A DNA stretch of 64,000 nucleotides from Burkholderiaceae bacterium (lineage in GTDB: Bacteria > Pseudomonadota > Gammaproteobacteria > Burkholderiales > Burkholderiaceae_C): assembly GCA_017848435.1 (NCBI GenBank), contig JAFEHU010000073.1:1-64000 (forward strand), read 5' to 3'. The translations under genes and the position numbers were made by a program. The notes beneath the pieces are model-generated. The model was not told the DNA's origin. It worked only from the letters and a program-made list of their open reading frames with translations, and did no database searches. Shown in pieces: positions 17,465 to 27,010 of the stretch. The number at the start of each line of letters is the position of its first letter. Positions within the stretch are counted from its first letter, which is position 1.

Positions 17465-19057
17465 TCAGTCGCCCCAGTCCAACATCAACTGCGGCGGGGC
17501 TTCAGCGGCCTTGCTTGCTTTTTTGCCAGGCAACTGGGCGCCCCGCTCCGATGCACGGCCGGTGGCACGCACGCCGCTTTTGCGGCTGCCGTGTTTGGCC
17601 ATCACCTCGCGCGACTCCGCTTTCACCGACGCCAGCCCGCGGAACACCGCCAGCCGTTCGCGGGCCTGGCGGATGCTGGCCGTGAAGTCCACCACCGGCA
17701 AGGGGTAGTCGCGCTCCAGCTGGCAGCCGTAACGCGACTGCAGCGAGGCCGGCAACCGCCAGGGCTCGAACAGCCACTCGGTGGGCAGCGCTGCCAGCTC
17801 AGGCAGCCAGCGCCGCACAAAGTGGCCGTCGGGGTCGTGGTCGCGGGCCTGTTTCACCGGGTTGTAGATGCGCGGTGTGTTGATGCCGGTGGTGCCCGAC
17901 TGCATCTGCATCTGCGAGTAATGGATGCCAGGCTCGTAGTCCAGAAACGCCCGCGCCAGGTGCAGCGCCGGCTCGCGCCAGTGCAGCCACAGCGGGTAGG
18001 CGGCAAAACTCACCAGCATGGCGCGCATGCGGAAGTTGAGCCAGCCGGTGGTGTTGAGCATGCGCATGCAGGCGTCCACCATGGGGTAGCCGGTGTGGCC
18101 GCTGCACCAGCGTGCGAAATGGTCTGCATTGAAATCGTTCTCGCGCAGGCCGTCGAAAGCCCGCACCATGTTGTCGAATTCGATGGCCGGCTCGGATTCC
18201 AGCTTCTGCATGAAGTGGCAATGCCAGTAGAGCCGGCCCTCAAAACTCTTCAGGGAGGCCAGCCACTCGCGCCGCGACAGGCTGGGCGCCTCGTCTTGCA
18301 GGCTGGCCCGGCGCGCCACCAAAGCCGCGACCGTCTCCCGCAGGCTGATGACCCCGTGCGCCAGGTAAGGCGACACCCGTGAGCAAGCCGCCTCACCCGC
18401 CAGCGGGCTGGACATCGCCCGCCGGTAGGGCTGGCCGCGCTCGCCCAGAAAGCTGTGCAAAGCCGCCAGGGCCGCACCGCGACCACCACGCTGGCGCAGT
18501 GCCAGGTCGCCAGCCGTGTTGAAGCGGTAGCCCGTATCGGGCAAAGGCTGCCGCAACACCGGTGGCGGTGGCAGCCGGGCCACCGCGCCCTGCGGCGGCT
18601 GCCGGTTGCGGCCGTCCCAGCGTCGGGCCCAGCCATTGCGGTGCCGCAGGCGGCGCACCACGCCGTCCTGGGTGTATTCCGTCCACACCACCTGGCGGGC
18701 GTCGCACCACCGGGCCACGGCCAGGTCACGCGCGTAGGTGGCGGCGTTGCCGGTTTCCTGGTGGCTGTGCAGGTGGGTGAACGGCGTGTGTTGCCAGAGC
18801 CGCTCGAACGCGTCCGGCAGGTCCCCATGCAGGATGCACAACCGGTTCCCCTGGCTGCGCAGTTCGGCGTCCAGGCTGGTCAGGCATTCGTCGATGAAAG
18901 CGCGGTGTTGGGGCGCGCAGTCGGCGGCGCTGTGCACAGCCGGCTCGCGCACATACACCGCGAGCAGTTGCGCCGCTGCCGATGCGGCGCGCAGTGGCGC
19001 GTGGTCGGTGGTGCGCAGGTCGCGCTTGAACCAGACTAGATGGGTGGCAGCGGGCAT
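17465..19057 (-). CDS. Cryptochrome/photolyase-family flavoprotein, divergent
   Basis: A 530-residue photolyase/cryptochrome homologue. The N-terminal antenna-binding domain starts LVWFKRDLRTTDHAPL; the C-terminal FAD domain has SRVSPYLAHGVISLRET and WCSGHTGYPMVDACMRML. Against E. coli photolyase, the tryptophans equivalent to W306 and W359 are present, but the segment that should hold W382 and W384 reads GIHYSQMQMQSGTTG (about residues 376-390) and has neither, so the electron-transfer chain and lesion contact differ from class I enzymes. The Lys/Arg-rich C-terminal tail of about 60 residues is extra. Whether it repairs DNA or acts as a photoreceptor cannot be said. Convergent with the AbfD-like gene, 22 bases apart. 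Confidence 0.88.
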   Translation of the reverse strand: MPAATHLVWFKRDLRTTDHAPLRAASAAAQLLAVYVREPAVHSAADCAPQHRAFIDECLTSLDAELRSQGNRLCILHGDLPDAFERLWQHTPFTHLHSHQETGNAATYARDLAVARWCDARQVVWTEYTQDGVVRRLRHRNGWARRWDGRNRQPPQGAVARLPPPPVLRQPLPDTGYRFNTAGDLALRQRGGRGAALAALHSFLGERGQPYRRAMSSPLAGEAACSRVSPYLAHGVISLRETVAALVARRASLQDEAPSLSRREWLASLKSFEGRLYWHCHFMQKLESEPAIEFDNMVRAFDGLRENDFNADHFARWCSGHTGYPMVDACMRMLNTTGWLNFRMRAMLVSFAAYPLWLHWREPALHLARAFLDYEPGIHYSQMQMQSGTTGINTPRIYNPVKQARDHDPDGHFVRRWLPELAALPTEWLFEPWRLPASLQSRYGCQLERDYPLPVVDFTASIRQARERLAVFRGLASVKAESREVMAKHGSRKSGVRATGRASERGAQLPGKKASKAAEAPPQLMLDWGD

Positions 19058-19100
19058 GTGCCATTGTCAGTGAAGCACTGCTCCAGAGCCGTGGCAGGGT

Positions 19101-20264
19101 TCAATTCGGCAGCAGGCGCAGCAAGCGCCCCTGCGCGCTGTCGGTCAGCACATACAGCAGGCCGTCCGGCCCCTGGCGCACGTCGCGGATGCGTTCGCGG
19201 GCGTCGGCCAGCAGCTTGTGCTCCTGCACCACCTTGCCCTTGAAGGGCTCTGACATCTGGATGCGGGTCAGGTAGCCAAACTTCAGCGAGCCCACGAACA
19301 GGTTGCCCTTCCAGCCTGCGCCATACCGGTCGCTGGTCAGAAACACCATGCCCGATGGCGCGATCGACGGCACCCAATAATGCAGCGGTTGTTCCATGCC
19401 AGCCTTCTCCTTCAGACCGTCGCCAATCTGTGCGCCACCGTAATTGACGCCATGGGTGATGACCGGCCAGCCGTAATTCTTGCCGGGCAATGGCAGGTTG
19501 ACCTCGTCGCCGCCTTGCGGGCCATGTTCGACCAGCCAGTAGCTGCCGTCGGGCGCCAAGGTGGCGCCTTGTGGGTTGCGGTGGCCGTAGCTCCAGATTT
19601 CAGGCAAGGCACCGGGCTTGCCCACGAAAGGGTTGTCGGCTGGCACGCTGCCGTCTTTGTTCACGCGCACCGTCTTGCCGTGGTGGTTGTCCAGCGTCTG
19701 GGCATCGTCCTTGCGGTGGTAACGGTCGCCCAGGGACAACATCAGCTTGCCGTCTCGGGTTTCGGTGATGCGGCAGCCAAAGTGGGCCGAGCTGTCGAAC
19801 TTGGGTTTCTGGCTGAAGATGACCTTGACGCCCTCCAGCCGGCTGCGGTCGGCCGCCAACACGGCACGCGCCATGGCCGTGCTGTTGCCCGACGCGCCAC
19901 CGGAAGCCGGCTCGGAAAAACAAAAATACAGCGTGCGGTTGCGGGCGAAGTCCGAGTCCAGCACCACGTCCAGCAGGCCACCCTGCCCGCCTGCGGCCAC
20001 TGCCGGCAACCCCGCCAGCGGCGCACCCAGCTGGCCATTGGACTCCACCACCCGCATGCGGCCCGGCCGTTCGGTCACCAGGTAACGGCCCTCGGGCAAG
20101 AAGGCCACCGCCCACGGGTTCTGCAGACCGGTGGCCACCGGCTCGCTTTTCACGCTTTGGGCTTGTACCGCTGACACCAACGCCAGGCACGCCAGCAGGG
20201 CCCCAGCGCTGCGCGCTACAAATTGTGTAGCTGAACCGCAAGGTTTCACTGAGGCGCAAGGCAT
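19101..20264 (-). CDS. PQQ-dependent aldose sugar dehydrogenase family, periplasmic
   Basis: A soluble-glucose-dehydrogenase/YliI-type six-bladed propeller. Diagnostic pieces: GLQNPWAVAFLPEGRYLVTE at the start of the mature protein, EIWSYGHRNPQGATLAPDG, WLVEHGPQGGDEVN and YGWPVITHGVNYGG, and MVFLTSDRYGAGWKGNLFVG. Such enzymes oxidise aldoses in the periplasm with pyrroloquinoline quinone. I chose the ATG at 20264 (387 residues), which has a GGAG site 6 bases upstream and leads into a signal peptide ending near SAVQAQ. The ribosome-binding site, start and first 17 codons lie inside a copy of the interspersed repeat (20215-20281). No PQQ synthesis genes are in the window. Confidence 0.9.
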   Translation of the reverse strand: MPCASVKPCGSATQFVARSAGALLACLALVSAVQAQSVKSEPVATGLQNPWAVAFLPEGRYLVTERPGRMRVVESNGQLGAPLAGLPAVAAGGQGGLLDVVLDSDFARNRTLYFCFSEPASGGASGNSTAMARAVLAADRSRLEGVKVIFSQKPKFDSSAHFGCRITETRDGKLMLSLGDRYHRKDDAQTLDNHHGKTVRVNKDGSVPADNPFVGKPGALPEIWSYGHRNPQGATLAPDGSYWLVEHGPQGGDEVNLPLPGKNYGWPVITHGVNYGGAQIGDGLKEKAGMEQPLHYWVPSIAPSGMVFLTSDRYGAGWKGNLFVGSLKFGYLTRIQMSEPFKGKVVQEHKLLADARERIRDVRQGPDGLLYVLTDSAQGRLLRLLPN

Positions 20265-20281
20265 ATTTGGCTCCAAATCTG
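20215..20281 (-). repeat. Interspersed repeat, copy A (start region of the sugar dehydrogenase)
   Basis: One of five related copies of a roughly 65-bp element in this window. Read on the + strand it begins GCTACAAATTGTGTAGC, an inverted repeat, continues GCAAGGTTTCACTGAGGC and ends GGCATATTTGGCTCCAAA. On the minus strand it supplies GGAG, the ATG and the first codons (MPCASVKPCGSATQFVA) of the sugar dehydrogenase signal peptide. Confidence 0.75.
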
Positions 20282-20316
20282 GCAAAAACAGGCGTTCAAC
20301 GGGCCCCAGGGCTTGC

Positions 20317-21297
20317 TCAGGCGCCGATTTGCACCACCACGCGGCCACGCACCTTGCCGTCCATCAGCTGCTGGGCCTTGGCCATCGCCTGTTCCAGCGG
20401 CACGTCGTCGATCATCGACTCCAGCAGCGCGAGGTCGAGGTCGGTGGCCAGGCGGTCCCAGGCGCGCTGGCGTTTGGCCAGCGGGGCCATCACCGAATCC
20501 ACCCCGGCGAGCGTGACGCCGCGCAGGATGAACGGCATCACCGTGGTGGGCAGGTCCATGCCCTGCGCCAGGCCACAGGCCGCCACCACGCCGCCGTAAC
20601 GGGTTTGCGCGAGCGCGTTCGCCAGCGTGTGCGAGCCCACCGCGTCCACCACACCGGCCCAGCGCTCTTTCTGGAACGGCTTGCCGGCGGCAGACAGCTC
20701 TGCCCGGTCGACGATGGCCGTGGCGCCCAGGGCCTTCAAATAAGCCTCTTCACTGGCCTTGCCGGTGGCCGCGACCACGGTGTAGCCCAGCTTGCCCAGC
20801 AAGGCGATGGCCACGCTGCCCACGCCGCCGGTGGCGCCGGTCACCAGAATCTCGCCCGCGCCCGGCTTCACGCCGTGGTCTTCCAGGGCCAGCACGCACA
20901 GCATGGCGGTGTAGCCGGCCGTGCCAATGGCCATGGCCTGGCGCGGGGTGAAGGCGGCAGGCAATTTGACCAGCCAGTCGCCCTTCAGGCGGGCCTTCTC
21001 GGCCAGGCAACCCCAGTGGGTTTCGCCCACGCCCCAACCGTTGTGCACGAACCTGTCGCCCGCTTGCCAGTTCGGGTGGCTGGACTCGAGCACCGTGCCG
21101 GCGCCGTCGATGCCGGCCACCATGGGCCAGCTGCGCACCACCGGGCTTTTGTTGCAAATCGCCAAGCCGTCCTTGTAGTTCAGTGTGGAGTGCGAGACCG
21201 CCACCGTCACGTCGCCAGCGGGCAGGCGGCCTTCGTCCACGGATTGGATGGACGCGGTGAAGCTGTCTGCCTTTTCAAGCACGAGCGCTTTGAACAT
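20317..21297 (-). CDS. acuI: Acrylyl-CoA reductase family oxidoreductase (AcuI/YhdH)
   Basis: A medium-chain dehydrogenase of the AcuI/YhdH group, which reduces acrylyl-CoA to propionyl-CoA with NADPH. The zinc-free quinone-oxidoreductase fold is shown by STLNYKDGLAI, GIDGAGTV, GWGVGETHWGCLAEKA and the nucleotide-binding VTGATGGVGSVAIALL. The 326-residue length is standard. A GGAG site 7 bases before the ATG supports the start. It is the first of three minus-strand genes (then sugar dehydrogenase 52 bases on, then photolyase) and is divergent from the NlpC/P60 gene. Confidence 0.92.
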   Translation of the reverse strand: MFKALVLEKADSFTASIQSVDEGRLPAGDVTVAVSHSTLNYKDGLAICNKSPVVRSWPMVAGIDGAGTVLESSHPNWQAGDRFVHNGWGVGETHWGCLAEKARLKGDWLVKLPAAFTPRQAMAIGTAGYTAMLCVLALEDHGVKPGAGEILVTGATGGVGSVAIALLGKLGYTVVAATGKASEEAYLKALGATAIVDRAELSAAGKPFQKERWAGVVDAVGSHTLANALAQTRYGGVVAACGLAQGMDLPTTVMPFILRGVTLAGVDSVMAPLAKRQRAWDRLATDLDLALLESMIDDVPLEQAMAKAQQLMDGKVRGRVVVQIGA

Positions 21298-21359
21298 TGA
21301 AAATCTCCATTAAATATGTTGTGAATCAAGCACTTGGCGCGGGTTCTTGCGAAAAAACC

Positions 21360-21387
21360 TTGACGGCGGAAACTGAGCCGCTATCCT
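21360..21387 (+). promoter_or_regulatory. Promoter of the NlpC/P60 lipoprotein gene, probably leaderless
   Basis: TTGACG (21360-21365) and TATCCT (21382-21387) are separated by 16 bases. The expected transcription start falls on or next to the ATG at 21395, and there is no Shine-Dalgarno, so the mRNA is predicted to be leaderless. Confidence 0.55.
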
Positions 21388-21394
21388 CACGACG

Positions 21395-22021
21395 ATGCGC
21401 ATAGCCATCTTACTTGCTGCCTGTCTGCTGACGGCCTGTGCCAGCGCGCCGCCCCCTGCGCCGGTGTCGTCTTTCCCCAAACGGCCGCCGGCCCAGGTGG
21501 CGGGCGACCCGCTCGGCCGGTTCCTGACCGAAAAAGGCCTGATCGAGCAGCTCAATGCCCAGATCGAACAGTCCCGCGACATGCTGGGCAACAAGGCGTC
21601 TGACCTGGTGATTGGCGCCATGGGTTACTTGGGCGTGCCCTACCAGCGCGGTGGCAACCGCTTTGACGAGGGGTTTGACTGCAGCGGTTTTGTCCGCGCC
21701 ATCTTCGAGCAATCCGCCGGCCTGTCACTCCCCCGCAAAGCCGAGCAGCAGGCCGCCGCCACGCAGGAAATTGACCATGCCGAGCTGCGGCCCGGTGACT
21801 TGGTGTTCTACAACACCTCGCAACGGTCCTACAGCCACGTCGGCCTGTACGTGGGCGACAACAAGTTCATCCACTCGCCCACACCCGGCAGCGTGATCCG
21901 CCTGGAAGACATGCGTCTGGCCTACTGGCAACGCCGCTTTGATGGCGCCCGCCGCGTGGCCGCCATCCAGCCCGAGAACACGGCCGCGTTCTCGGGCGCG
22001 GACGTCTTCACCGCCCGCTGA
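21395..22021 (+). CDS. NlpC/P60-family cell-wall peptidase, lipoprotein
   Basis: A 208-residue C40 peptidase, predicted to cut gamma-D-Glu-diaminopimelate bonds in peptidoglycan peptides from the periplasmic face of the outer membrane. The signal peptide ends in the lipobox LTAC (Cys15). The catalytic Cys96 lies in FDCSGFVRAIF and the His in YSHVGLYVGDNKFIHSP (His148, with His160 as the likely third residue). The ATG at 21395 has no ribosome-binding site, consistent with a leaderless mRNA. Ends 4 bases before the convergent end of purL. Confidence 0.93.
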   Translation: MRIAILLAACLLTACASAPPPAPVSSFPKRPPAQVAGDPLGRFLTEKGLIEQLNAQIEQSRDMLGNKASDLVIGAMGYLGVPYQRGGNRFDEGFDCSGFVRAIFEQSAGLSLPRKAEQQAAATQEIDHAELRPGDLVFYNTSQRSYSHVGLYVGDNKFIHSPTPGSVIRLEDMRLAYWQRRFDGARRVAAIQPENTAAFSGADVFTAR

Positions 22022-22025
22022 CGAC

Positions 22026-25000
22026 TCAACCCACCCAGCGGCGCGCGTTGCGCCAGAGCTGTAGCCACGGGCTGAACTGGTCGCGGTCGCCCGAGGTCCA
22101 GCTCATCTGGATGTTGCGGAACACCCGCTCGGGGTGCGGCATCATCGCGGTGAAACGGCCGCAAGGCGTGGTCACCGCCGTCAGGCCGCCGGGGCTGCCG
22201 TTGGGGTTGAACGGGTAGGCTTCGGTGGCCGCACCCTGGTTGTCGGTGAAACGCATCGCGGCAATCGCCTTGGACGCATCCCCCCGGTAAGCAAAATTGG
22301 CATAGCCCTCGCCGTGCGCCACCGCAATCGGCAAGCGGCTGCCGGCCATGCCCTGGAGAAACATGCTGGGGGACGGCAGCACCTCCACCATGGACAACCG
22401 CGCCTCAAAACGCTCGCTCTGGTTGGTGGTGAAACGTGGCCAGTCTTGCGCGCCGGGGATGATGTCGGCCAGCTCGGCAAACATCTGGCAGCCGTTGCAC
22501 ACGCCCAGGCCAAAGGTGTCGCTGCGGCCAAAAAAGGCCTGGAACTGCGCCGACAGCACCGGGTTGAAGGTGATGCTGCGCGCCCAGCCGATGCCAGCGC
22601 CTAAGGTGTCGCCATAGCTGAACCCGCCACAGGCGACCACGCCCTGGAAGTCCTGCAGTCTGGCGCGGCCGGTCTGCAAGTCGGTCATGTGCACGTCGTA
22701 GGCCTCGAAACCGGCTTCGGTGAAGGCATAGGCCATTTCCACGTGCGAGTTGACGCCCTGCTCCCGCAGCACCGCCACTTTGGGGCGGGTGAGGTTGAGG
22801 TACGGCGCCGCCACGTTGTCAGCGGGGTCGAAGCTCAGCGCCACGTGCAGGCCGGGGTCGTTGGGTTGGCCCACGGACGCGTGTTCGGCGTCGGCACAGG
22901 CCGGGTTGTCGCGCTGTTGGTTGATCTTCCAGCTCACGCTGTCCCAGACCTGCTGCAGGTCTTGCAGGTTGGCGCTGAACACCACCTTGGTGTCGCGCCA
23001 GACCTGCACCTGGCCAACGCCGGCGGTGATGGTGGAGGTTGTCGGGCGCGTCTTGCCAATGAAGTGGCTGTGTTTGGACAACCCATGCGTGCGCAGCACC
23101 TGCATCACGTCGTTGCGGTCGGCGGTGCGCACCTGCAGCACCACGCCCAGCTCTTCGCTGAACAGGGCTTTCAGCGTCAGTTCGTCGCGGCGGGCACTGA
23201 TCTGGCCAGCCCAGTTCTTGGCGTCGCCGGTGTCCATGCGGCTGTCGGCAATGCCGTCGCCCTCGGTCACCAGCAAATCGACGTTCAGCGCCACACCCAC
23301 ATGGCCGGCAAAAGCCATCTCGCACACGGTGGCCAGCAGGCCGCCGTCGCTGCGGTCGTGGTAGGCGAGGATTTTTCCTTCGGCCCGCAGCGCATTCACC
23401 GCGTTGACCAGGTTCACCAGGTCTTGCGGGTCGTCCAGGTCTGGCACGCTGTCCCCCACTTGGCTCAGCGTCTGCGCGAAGACCGAGCCGCCCAGGCGGT
23501 TCTGGCCCTTGCCCAGGTCCACCAGCACCAGCGTGGTGTCGGGCTCGGTGGCGTCGAGTTGCGGCGTGAGCGTGCCGCGCACGTCGGCCAGGGTGGCGAA
23601 CGCGGTGACGATCAGGCTCACCGGTGAGGTGACTTTCTTCGCCCCTGAATCGGCTGTCCACTGCGTGCGCATCGACAGCGAATCCTTGCCGACCGGGATG
23701 CTGATGCCCAGCGCCGGGCACAGTTCCATGCCCACCGCTTTCACCGTGGCGTACAGCGCGGCGTCTTCGCCGGGCTCGCCGCAGGCGGCCATCCAGTTGG
23801 CGGAGAGCTTCACGCGCGGCAGTTCAATCGGTGCCGCCAGCAGGTTGGTGATGCTTTCCGCCACCGCCATGCGGCCCGAAGCGGGTGCGTTGATGGCGGC
23901 CAGCGGCGTGCGCTCGCCCATGCTCATGGCCTCGCCGGCAAAACCGCTGTGGTCCGCCAACGTGACGGCGCAGTCGGCCACCGGCACCTGCCAGGGACCG
24001 ACCATCTGGTCGCGGTGGCTCAGGCCGCCCACCGTGCGGTCACCGATGGTGATGAGGAAGCGCTTGGACGCCACCGTGGGTTGGCTCAGCACGTTGATGA
24101 CGGCTTGCTGCAGGTCCACGCCCGTCAGGTCGACGGCCGGGAATTCGCGTGCCACGGTCTTCACGTCGCGGTGCATCTTGGGTGGTTTGCCCAACAGCAC
24201 ATTCATCGGCATGTCCACGGGCGGGGCCGATTCGCCATCCACCAGCTTCAGCTGCCGCTCTTCGGTTGCGACGCCGACCACTGCAAACGGGCAACGCTCG
24301 CGCTCACAAAACGCGGTGAACAGGGCCAGCGACTCGGGCGCAATCGCCATCACGTAGCGTTCCTGGCTCTCGTTGCACCAAATCTCTTTGGGCGACAGGC
24401 CACTTTCTTCCAGCGGCACGTTGCGCAGGTCGAAGCGGGCGCCGCGGCCTGCGTCGTTGGTCAGTTCGGGAAAGGCGTTGGACAGGCCACCGGCGCCGAC
24501 ATCGTGGATCGCCAGGATCGGGTTGGCCGCGCCTTGCGACCAGCAGTGGTTGATGACCTCCTGCGCCCGGCGCTGGATTTCGGGGTTGCCGCGCTGCACC
24601 GAATCAAAGTCCAGCGCCGCGGCGTTGGTGCCGGTGGCCATGGAACTGGCCGCACTGCCGCCCATGCCGATGCGCATGCCGGGGCCACCCAACTGCACCA
24701 GCAGCGAGCCGGCGGGAAATTCGATCTTGTGCGTCAGGCCGGCGTCAATGCTGCCCAGCCCGCCCGCGATCATGATGGGCTTGTGGTAACCGCGCTGCAG
24801 CTCACCCACCTGCTGTTCGTACTCGCGGAAGTAGCCCAGCAGGTTGGGCCGGCCAAACTCGTTGTTGAAGGCCGCGCCACCGAGGGGGCCCTCGGTCATG
24901 ATCTGCAGCGGGCTGGCAATGTGCTCGGGTTTGCCGAAGGTGCCGTCGAACAGTTTGGAGACGGTGAAACCGGTCAGGCCCGCTTTGGGGCGCGAGCCAC

Positions 25001-26045
25001 GGCCGGTGGCGCCTTCGTCGCGGATTTCACCGCCCGCGCCGGTGGCCGCACCGGGGAAAGGCGAGATGGCGGTCGGGTGGTTGTGGGTTTCTACCTTCAT
25101 CAGCACATGGCTCAGGGCGCTACTCTTTTCGTAGCGCGATTGGCAGGTTTCACCGAGGCTTGTGGCCGATTTGGCCCAAAAACGCTCAATCGGGTTGCCT
25201 TCCATGACGGACGCGTTGTCGGAATAGGCCACCACCATGTGCTGCGGGTTCGTCTGGTGGGTGTGGCGGATCATGCCAAAGAGGCTTTTGGTCTGCGCCA
25301 CGCCGTCGATGGTGAACTCGGCGTTGAAAATCTTGTGCCGGCAGTGCTCGCTGTTGGCCTGCGCGAACATCATCAGCTCCACATCGGTCGGGTTGCGGCC
25401 GAGCTGGGTGAAGGCGTTCACCAGGTAGTCGATCTCGTCATCGGCCAGCGCCAGGCCGAACTCGGTGTTGGCCAGCACCAACGCCGCCCGGCCACCGGCC
25501 AGCACGTCCACCTGCGCCAGGGGCGCGGCGGGCAGCTCGCGGAACAGGCCCTCGGCCTGCGCGCGGTCGAACATCACGCTCTCGGTCATGCGGTCGTGCA
25601 GCAGCTCGGCCACCGCGTCGCGCTGGGCGTCGGACAGCGCGTGTTGGCGCAGCAGGCCGGAAGCCAGCACGACCCGGTATTCGGTGATGCGCTCGACGCG
25701 CCGCACCGCCAGCCCGCAGTTGTGGGCGATGTCGGTGGCCTTGGACGCCCAGGGCGAGACGGTGCCGAAGCGCGGCGTGACCACCATGGCGACACCGTCG
25801 GTCGGGCCCGTGTAAGGGTCACCATAGGTCAGCAGCGCCGCAAGTTGTTGCCGCAGCGCGTCGGTCAGCGGCGCGTCGGTGGCCACCAGGTGCACATAAC
25901 GGGCGGTCAGGCCGGTGATCTTGTCGTGAACCGCTTGCAGGCGCGGAAGAAGTTGCTGGACGCGGAAGTCGCTGAGCGCGCTGCCGCCCTCAAACGGGGT
26001 CAGGTGTGGGGTCACGGTGGTGGCCTGGGTAATTACCGGGAACAT
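22026..26045 (-). CDS. purL: Phosphoribosylformylglycinamidine synthase (FGAM synthase)
   Basis: Large single-chain PurL catalyses step four of purine synthesis: FGAR + Gln + ATP to FGAM. It has the N-terminal PurS-like domain, two AIR-synthase-like halves ([27 protein letters not shown], shown in part, then [20 protein letters not shown]), and a C-terminal glutaminase with the nucleophile in [12 protein letters not shown]. Start choices: GTG 26105, ATG 26045, GTG 26015; I use the ATG (1339 residues), while relatives would also fit the last. A copy of the interspersed repeat (25119-25182) adds residues around [18 protein letters not shown], a short insertion compared with E. coli PurL. Divergent from map. 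Confidence 0.95.
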   Translation of the reverse strand: MFPVITQATTVTPHLTPFEGGSALSDFRVQQLLPRLQAVHDKITGLTARYVHLVATDAPLTDALRQQLAALLTYGDPYTGPTDGVAMVVTPRFGTVSPWASKATDIAHNCGLAVRRVERITEYRVVLASGLLRQHALSDAQRDAVAELLHDRMTESVMFDRAQAEGLFRELPAAPLAQVDVLAGGRAALVLANTEFGLALADDEIDYLVNAFTQLGRNPTDVELMMFAQANSEHCRHKIFNAEFTIDGVAQTKSLFGMIRHTHQTNPQHMVVAYSDNASVMEGNPIERFWAKSATSLGETCQSRYEKSSALSHVLMKVETHNHPTAISPFPGAATGAGGEIRDEGATGRGSRPKAGLTGFTVSKLFDGTFGKPEHIASPLQIMTEGPLGGAAFNNEFGRPNLLGYFREYEQQVGELQRGYHKPIMIAGGLGSIDAGLTHKIEFPAGSLLVQLGGPGMRIGMGGSAASSMATGTNAAALDFDSVQRGNPEIQRRAQEVINHCWSQGAANPILAIHDVGAGGLSNAFPELTNDAGRGARFDLRNVPLEESGLSPKEIWCNESQERYVMAIAPESLALFTAFCERERCPFAVVGVATEERQLKLVDGESAPPVDMPMNVLLGKPPKMHRDVKTVAREFPAVDLTGVDLQQAVINVLSQPTVASKRFLITIGDRTVGGLSHRDQMVGPWQVPVADCAVTLADHSGFAGEAMSMGERTPLAAINAPASGRMAVAESITNLLAAPIELPRVKLSANWMAACGEPGEDAALYATVKAVGMELCPALGISIPVGKDSLSMRTQWTADSGAKKVTSPVSLIVTAFATLADVRGTLTPQLDATEPDTTLVLVDLGKGQNRLGGSVFAQTLSQVGDSVPDLDDPQDLVNLVNAVNALRAEGKILAYHDRSDGGLLATVCEMAFAGHVGVALNVDLLVTEGDGIADSRMDTGDAKNWAGQISARRDELTLKALFSEELGVVLQVRTADRNDVMQVLRTHGLSKHSHFIGKTRPTTSTITAGVGQVQVWRDTKVVFSANLQDLQQVWDSVSWKINQQRDNPACADAEHASVGQPNDPGLHVALSFDPADNVAAPYLNLTRPKVAVLREQGVNSHVEMAYAFTEAGFEAYDVHMTDLQTGRARLQDFQGVVACGGFSYGDTLGAGIGWARSITFNPVLSAQFQAFFGRSDTFGLGVCNGCQMFAELADIIPGAQDWPRFTTNQSERFEARLSMVEVLPSPSMFLQGMAGSRLPIAVAHGEGYANFAYRGDASKAIAAMRFTDNQGAATEAYPFNPNGSPGGLTAVTTPCGRFTAMMPHPERVFRNIQMSWTSGDRDQFSPWLQLWRNARRWVG
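25119..25182 (-). repeat. Interspersed repeat, copy B, translated within purL
   Basis: Read on the + strand: GCTACTCTTTTCGTAGC (inverted repeat), then GGCAGGTTTCACCGAGGC and GGCCGATTTGGCCCAAA. It shares the 3' two thirds closely with copy D in dapE. The element lies fully inside purL, keeps the frame, and encodes residues next to the conserved MKVETHNHP block. Confidence 0.75.
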
Positions 26046-26128
26046 GCCGGCAGCGCTGGATGGGCTGCCGACGTCGTCAATCCCCGATTTTACTTGGGAC
26101 GGCACAGCCCTCCGCCAGCCAAACTCGC

Positions 26129-26158
26129 ATGACGGACAGACTCGGGCGGTGGGATAAT
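26129..26158 (+). promoter_or_regulatory. Promoter of map, probably leaderless
   Basis: ATGACG (26129-26134), an 18-base spacer and GATAAT (26153-26158) lie immediately before the ATG at 26165. Transcription would start at the initiation codon itself. No Shine-Dalgarno is present. Confidence 0.5.
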
Positions 26159-26164
26159 TGCCAA

Positions 26165-26989
26165 ATGAGCACTACCTACAAGGACGCGGACGGCATTGCC
26201 GGCATGCGCGTGGCGGGCCGACTGGCTTCTGAAGTTCTGGACTACCTCACGCCCCACGTCAAACCGGGTGTGACGACCAACGAACTCGACAAGCTGGCGC
26301 ACGACTACATCGTCAACGTGCAGCACGCGGTTCCCGCGCCGCTGAACTACCAGCCGCCGGGTTACTCGCCCTACCCCAAATCCATCTGCACCTCGATCAA
26401 CCACCAGGTCTGCCACGGCATTCCAAACAACAAGCAGCTGAAAAAAGGCGACATCGTCAACATCGATGTCACCGTCATCAAGAACGGCTGGCACGGCGAC
26501 ACCAGCCGCATGTTCATCGTCGGCGACACCTCGATTGCCGCCAAGCGCCTGTGCGCTTTCACCTACGACGCGATGTGGCACGGCATTGCCAAGGTCAAGC
26601 CCGGCGCGCGGCTGGGCGACATCGGCCACGCCATCCAGCGTTTTGCCGAAAGCAACGGTTTCAGCGTGGTGCGCGAGTTCTGCGGCCACGGCATTGGCCA
26701 GGTGTTCCACGAAGAACCCCAGGTGCTGCACTACGGCAAACCCGGCACGCTGGACGAACTCAAGGTCGGCATGACCTTCACCATCGAACCGATGATCAAC
26801 GCCGGCCGGCGCGACATCAAGGAACTGGGCGACGGCTGGACCATCGTCACCAAAGACCATTCGCTGTCGGCCCAGTGGGAGCACACGGTGCTCGTCACCG
26901 AGACCGGCTACGAGGTGCTGACGCTGTCGGCCGGCAGCCCGCCGCCGCCTGCCTTCATCACCGCCAACCAATCCGCCGTGGCGGCCTGA
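26165..26989 (+). CDS. map: Type I methionine aminopeptidase
   Basis: Removes the initiator methionine from nascent proteins after deformylation; its partner def is at 31103. The 274-residue protein has all metal ligands: the two Asp in [19 protein letters not shown], His in [15 protein letters not shown], Glu in [10 protein letters not shown] and Glu in [10 protein letters not shown]. An ATG 35 codons upstream in the same frame is rejected because a -10 box lies just before the ATG at 26165. It precedes glnD by 21 bases and is likely co-transcribed with it. Confidence 0.97.
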   Translation: MSTTYKDADGIAGMRVAGRLASEVLDYLTPHVKPGVTTNELDKLAHDYIVNVQHAVPAPLNYQPPGYSPYPKSICTSINHQVCHGIPNNKQLKKGDIVNIDVTVIKNGWHGDTSRMFIVGDTSIAAKRLCAFTYDAMWHGIAKVKPGARLGDIGHAIQRFAESNGFSVVREFCGHGIGQVFHEEPQVLHYGKPGTLDELKVGMTFTIEPMINAGRRDIKELGDGWTIVTKDHSLSAQWEHTVLVTETGYEVLTLSAGSPPPPAFITANQSAVAA

Positions 26990-27010
26990 GCGCCACCACA
27001 CCGCGCCGCC

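Noticed and set aside
23949-26132. Long + strand frame opposite purL
   Set aside because: Antisense of a conserved enzyme; no motifs of its own.
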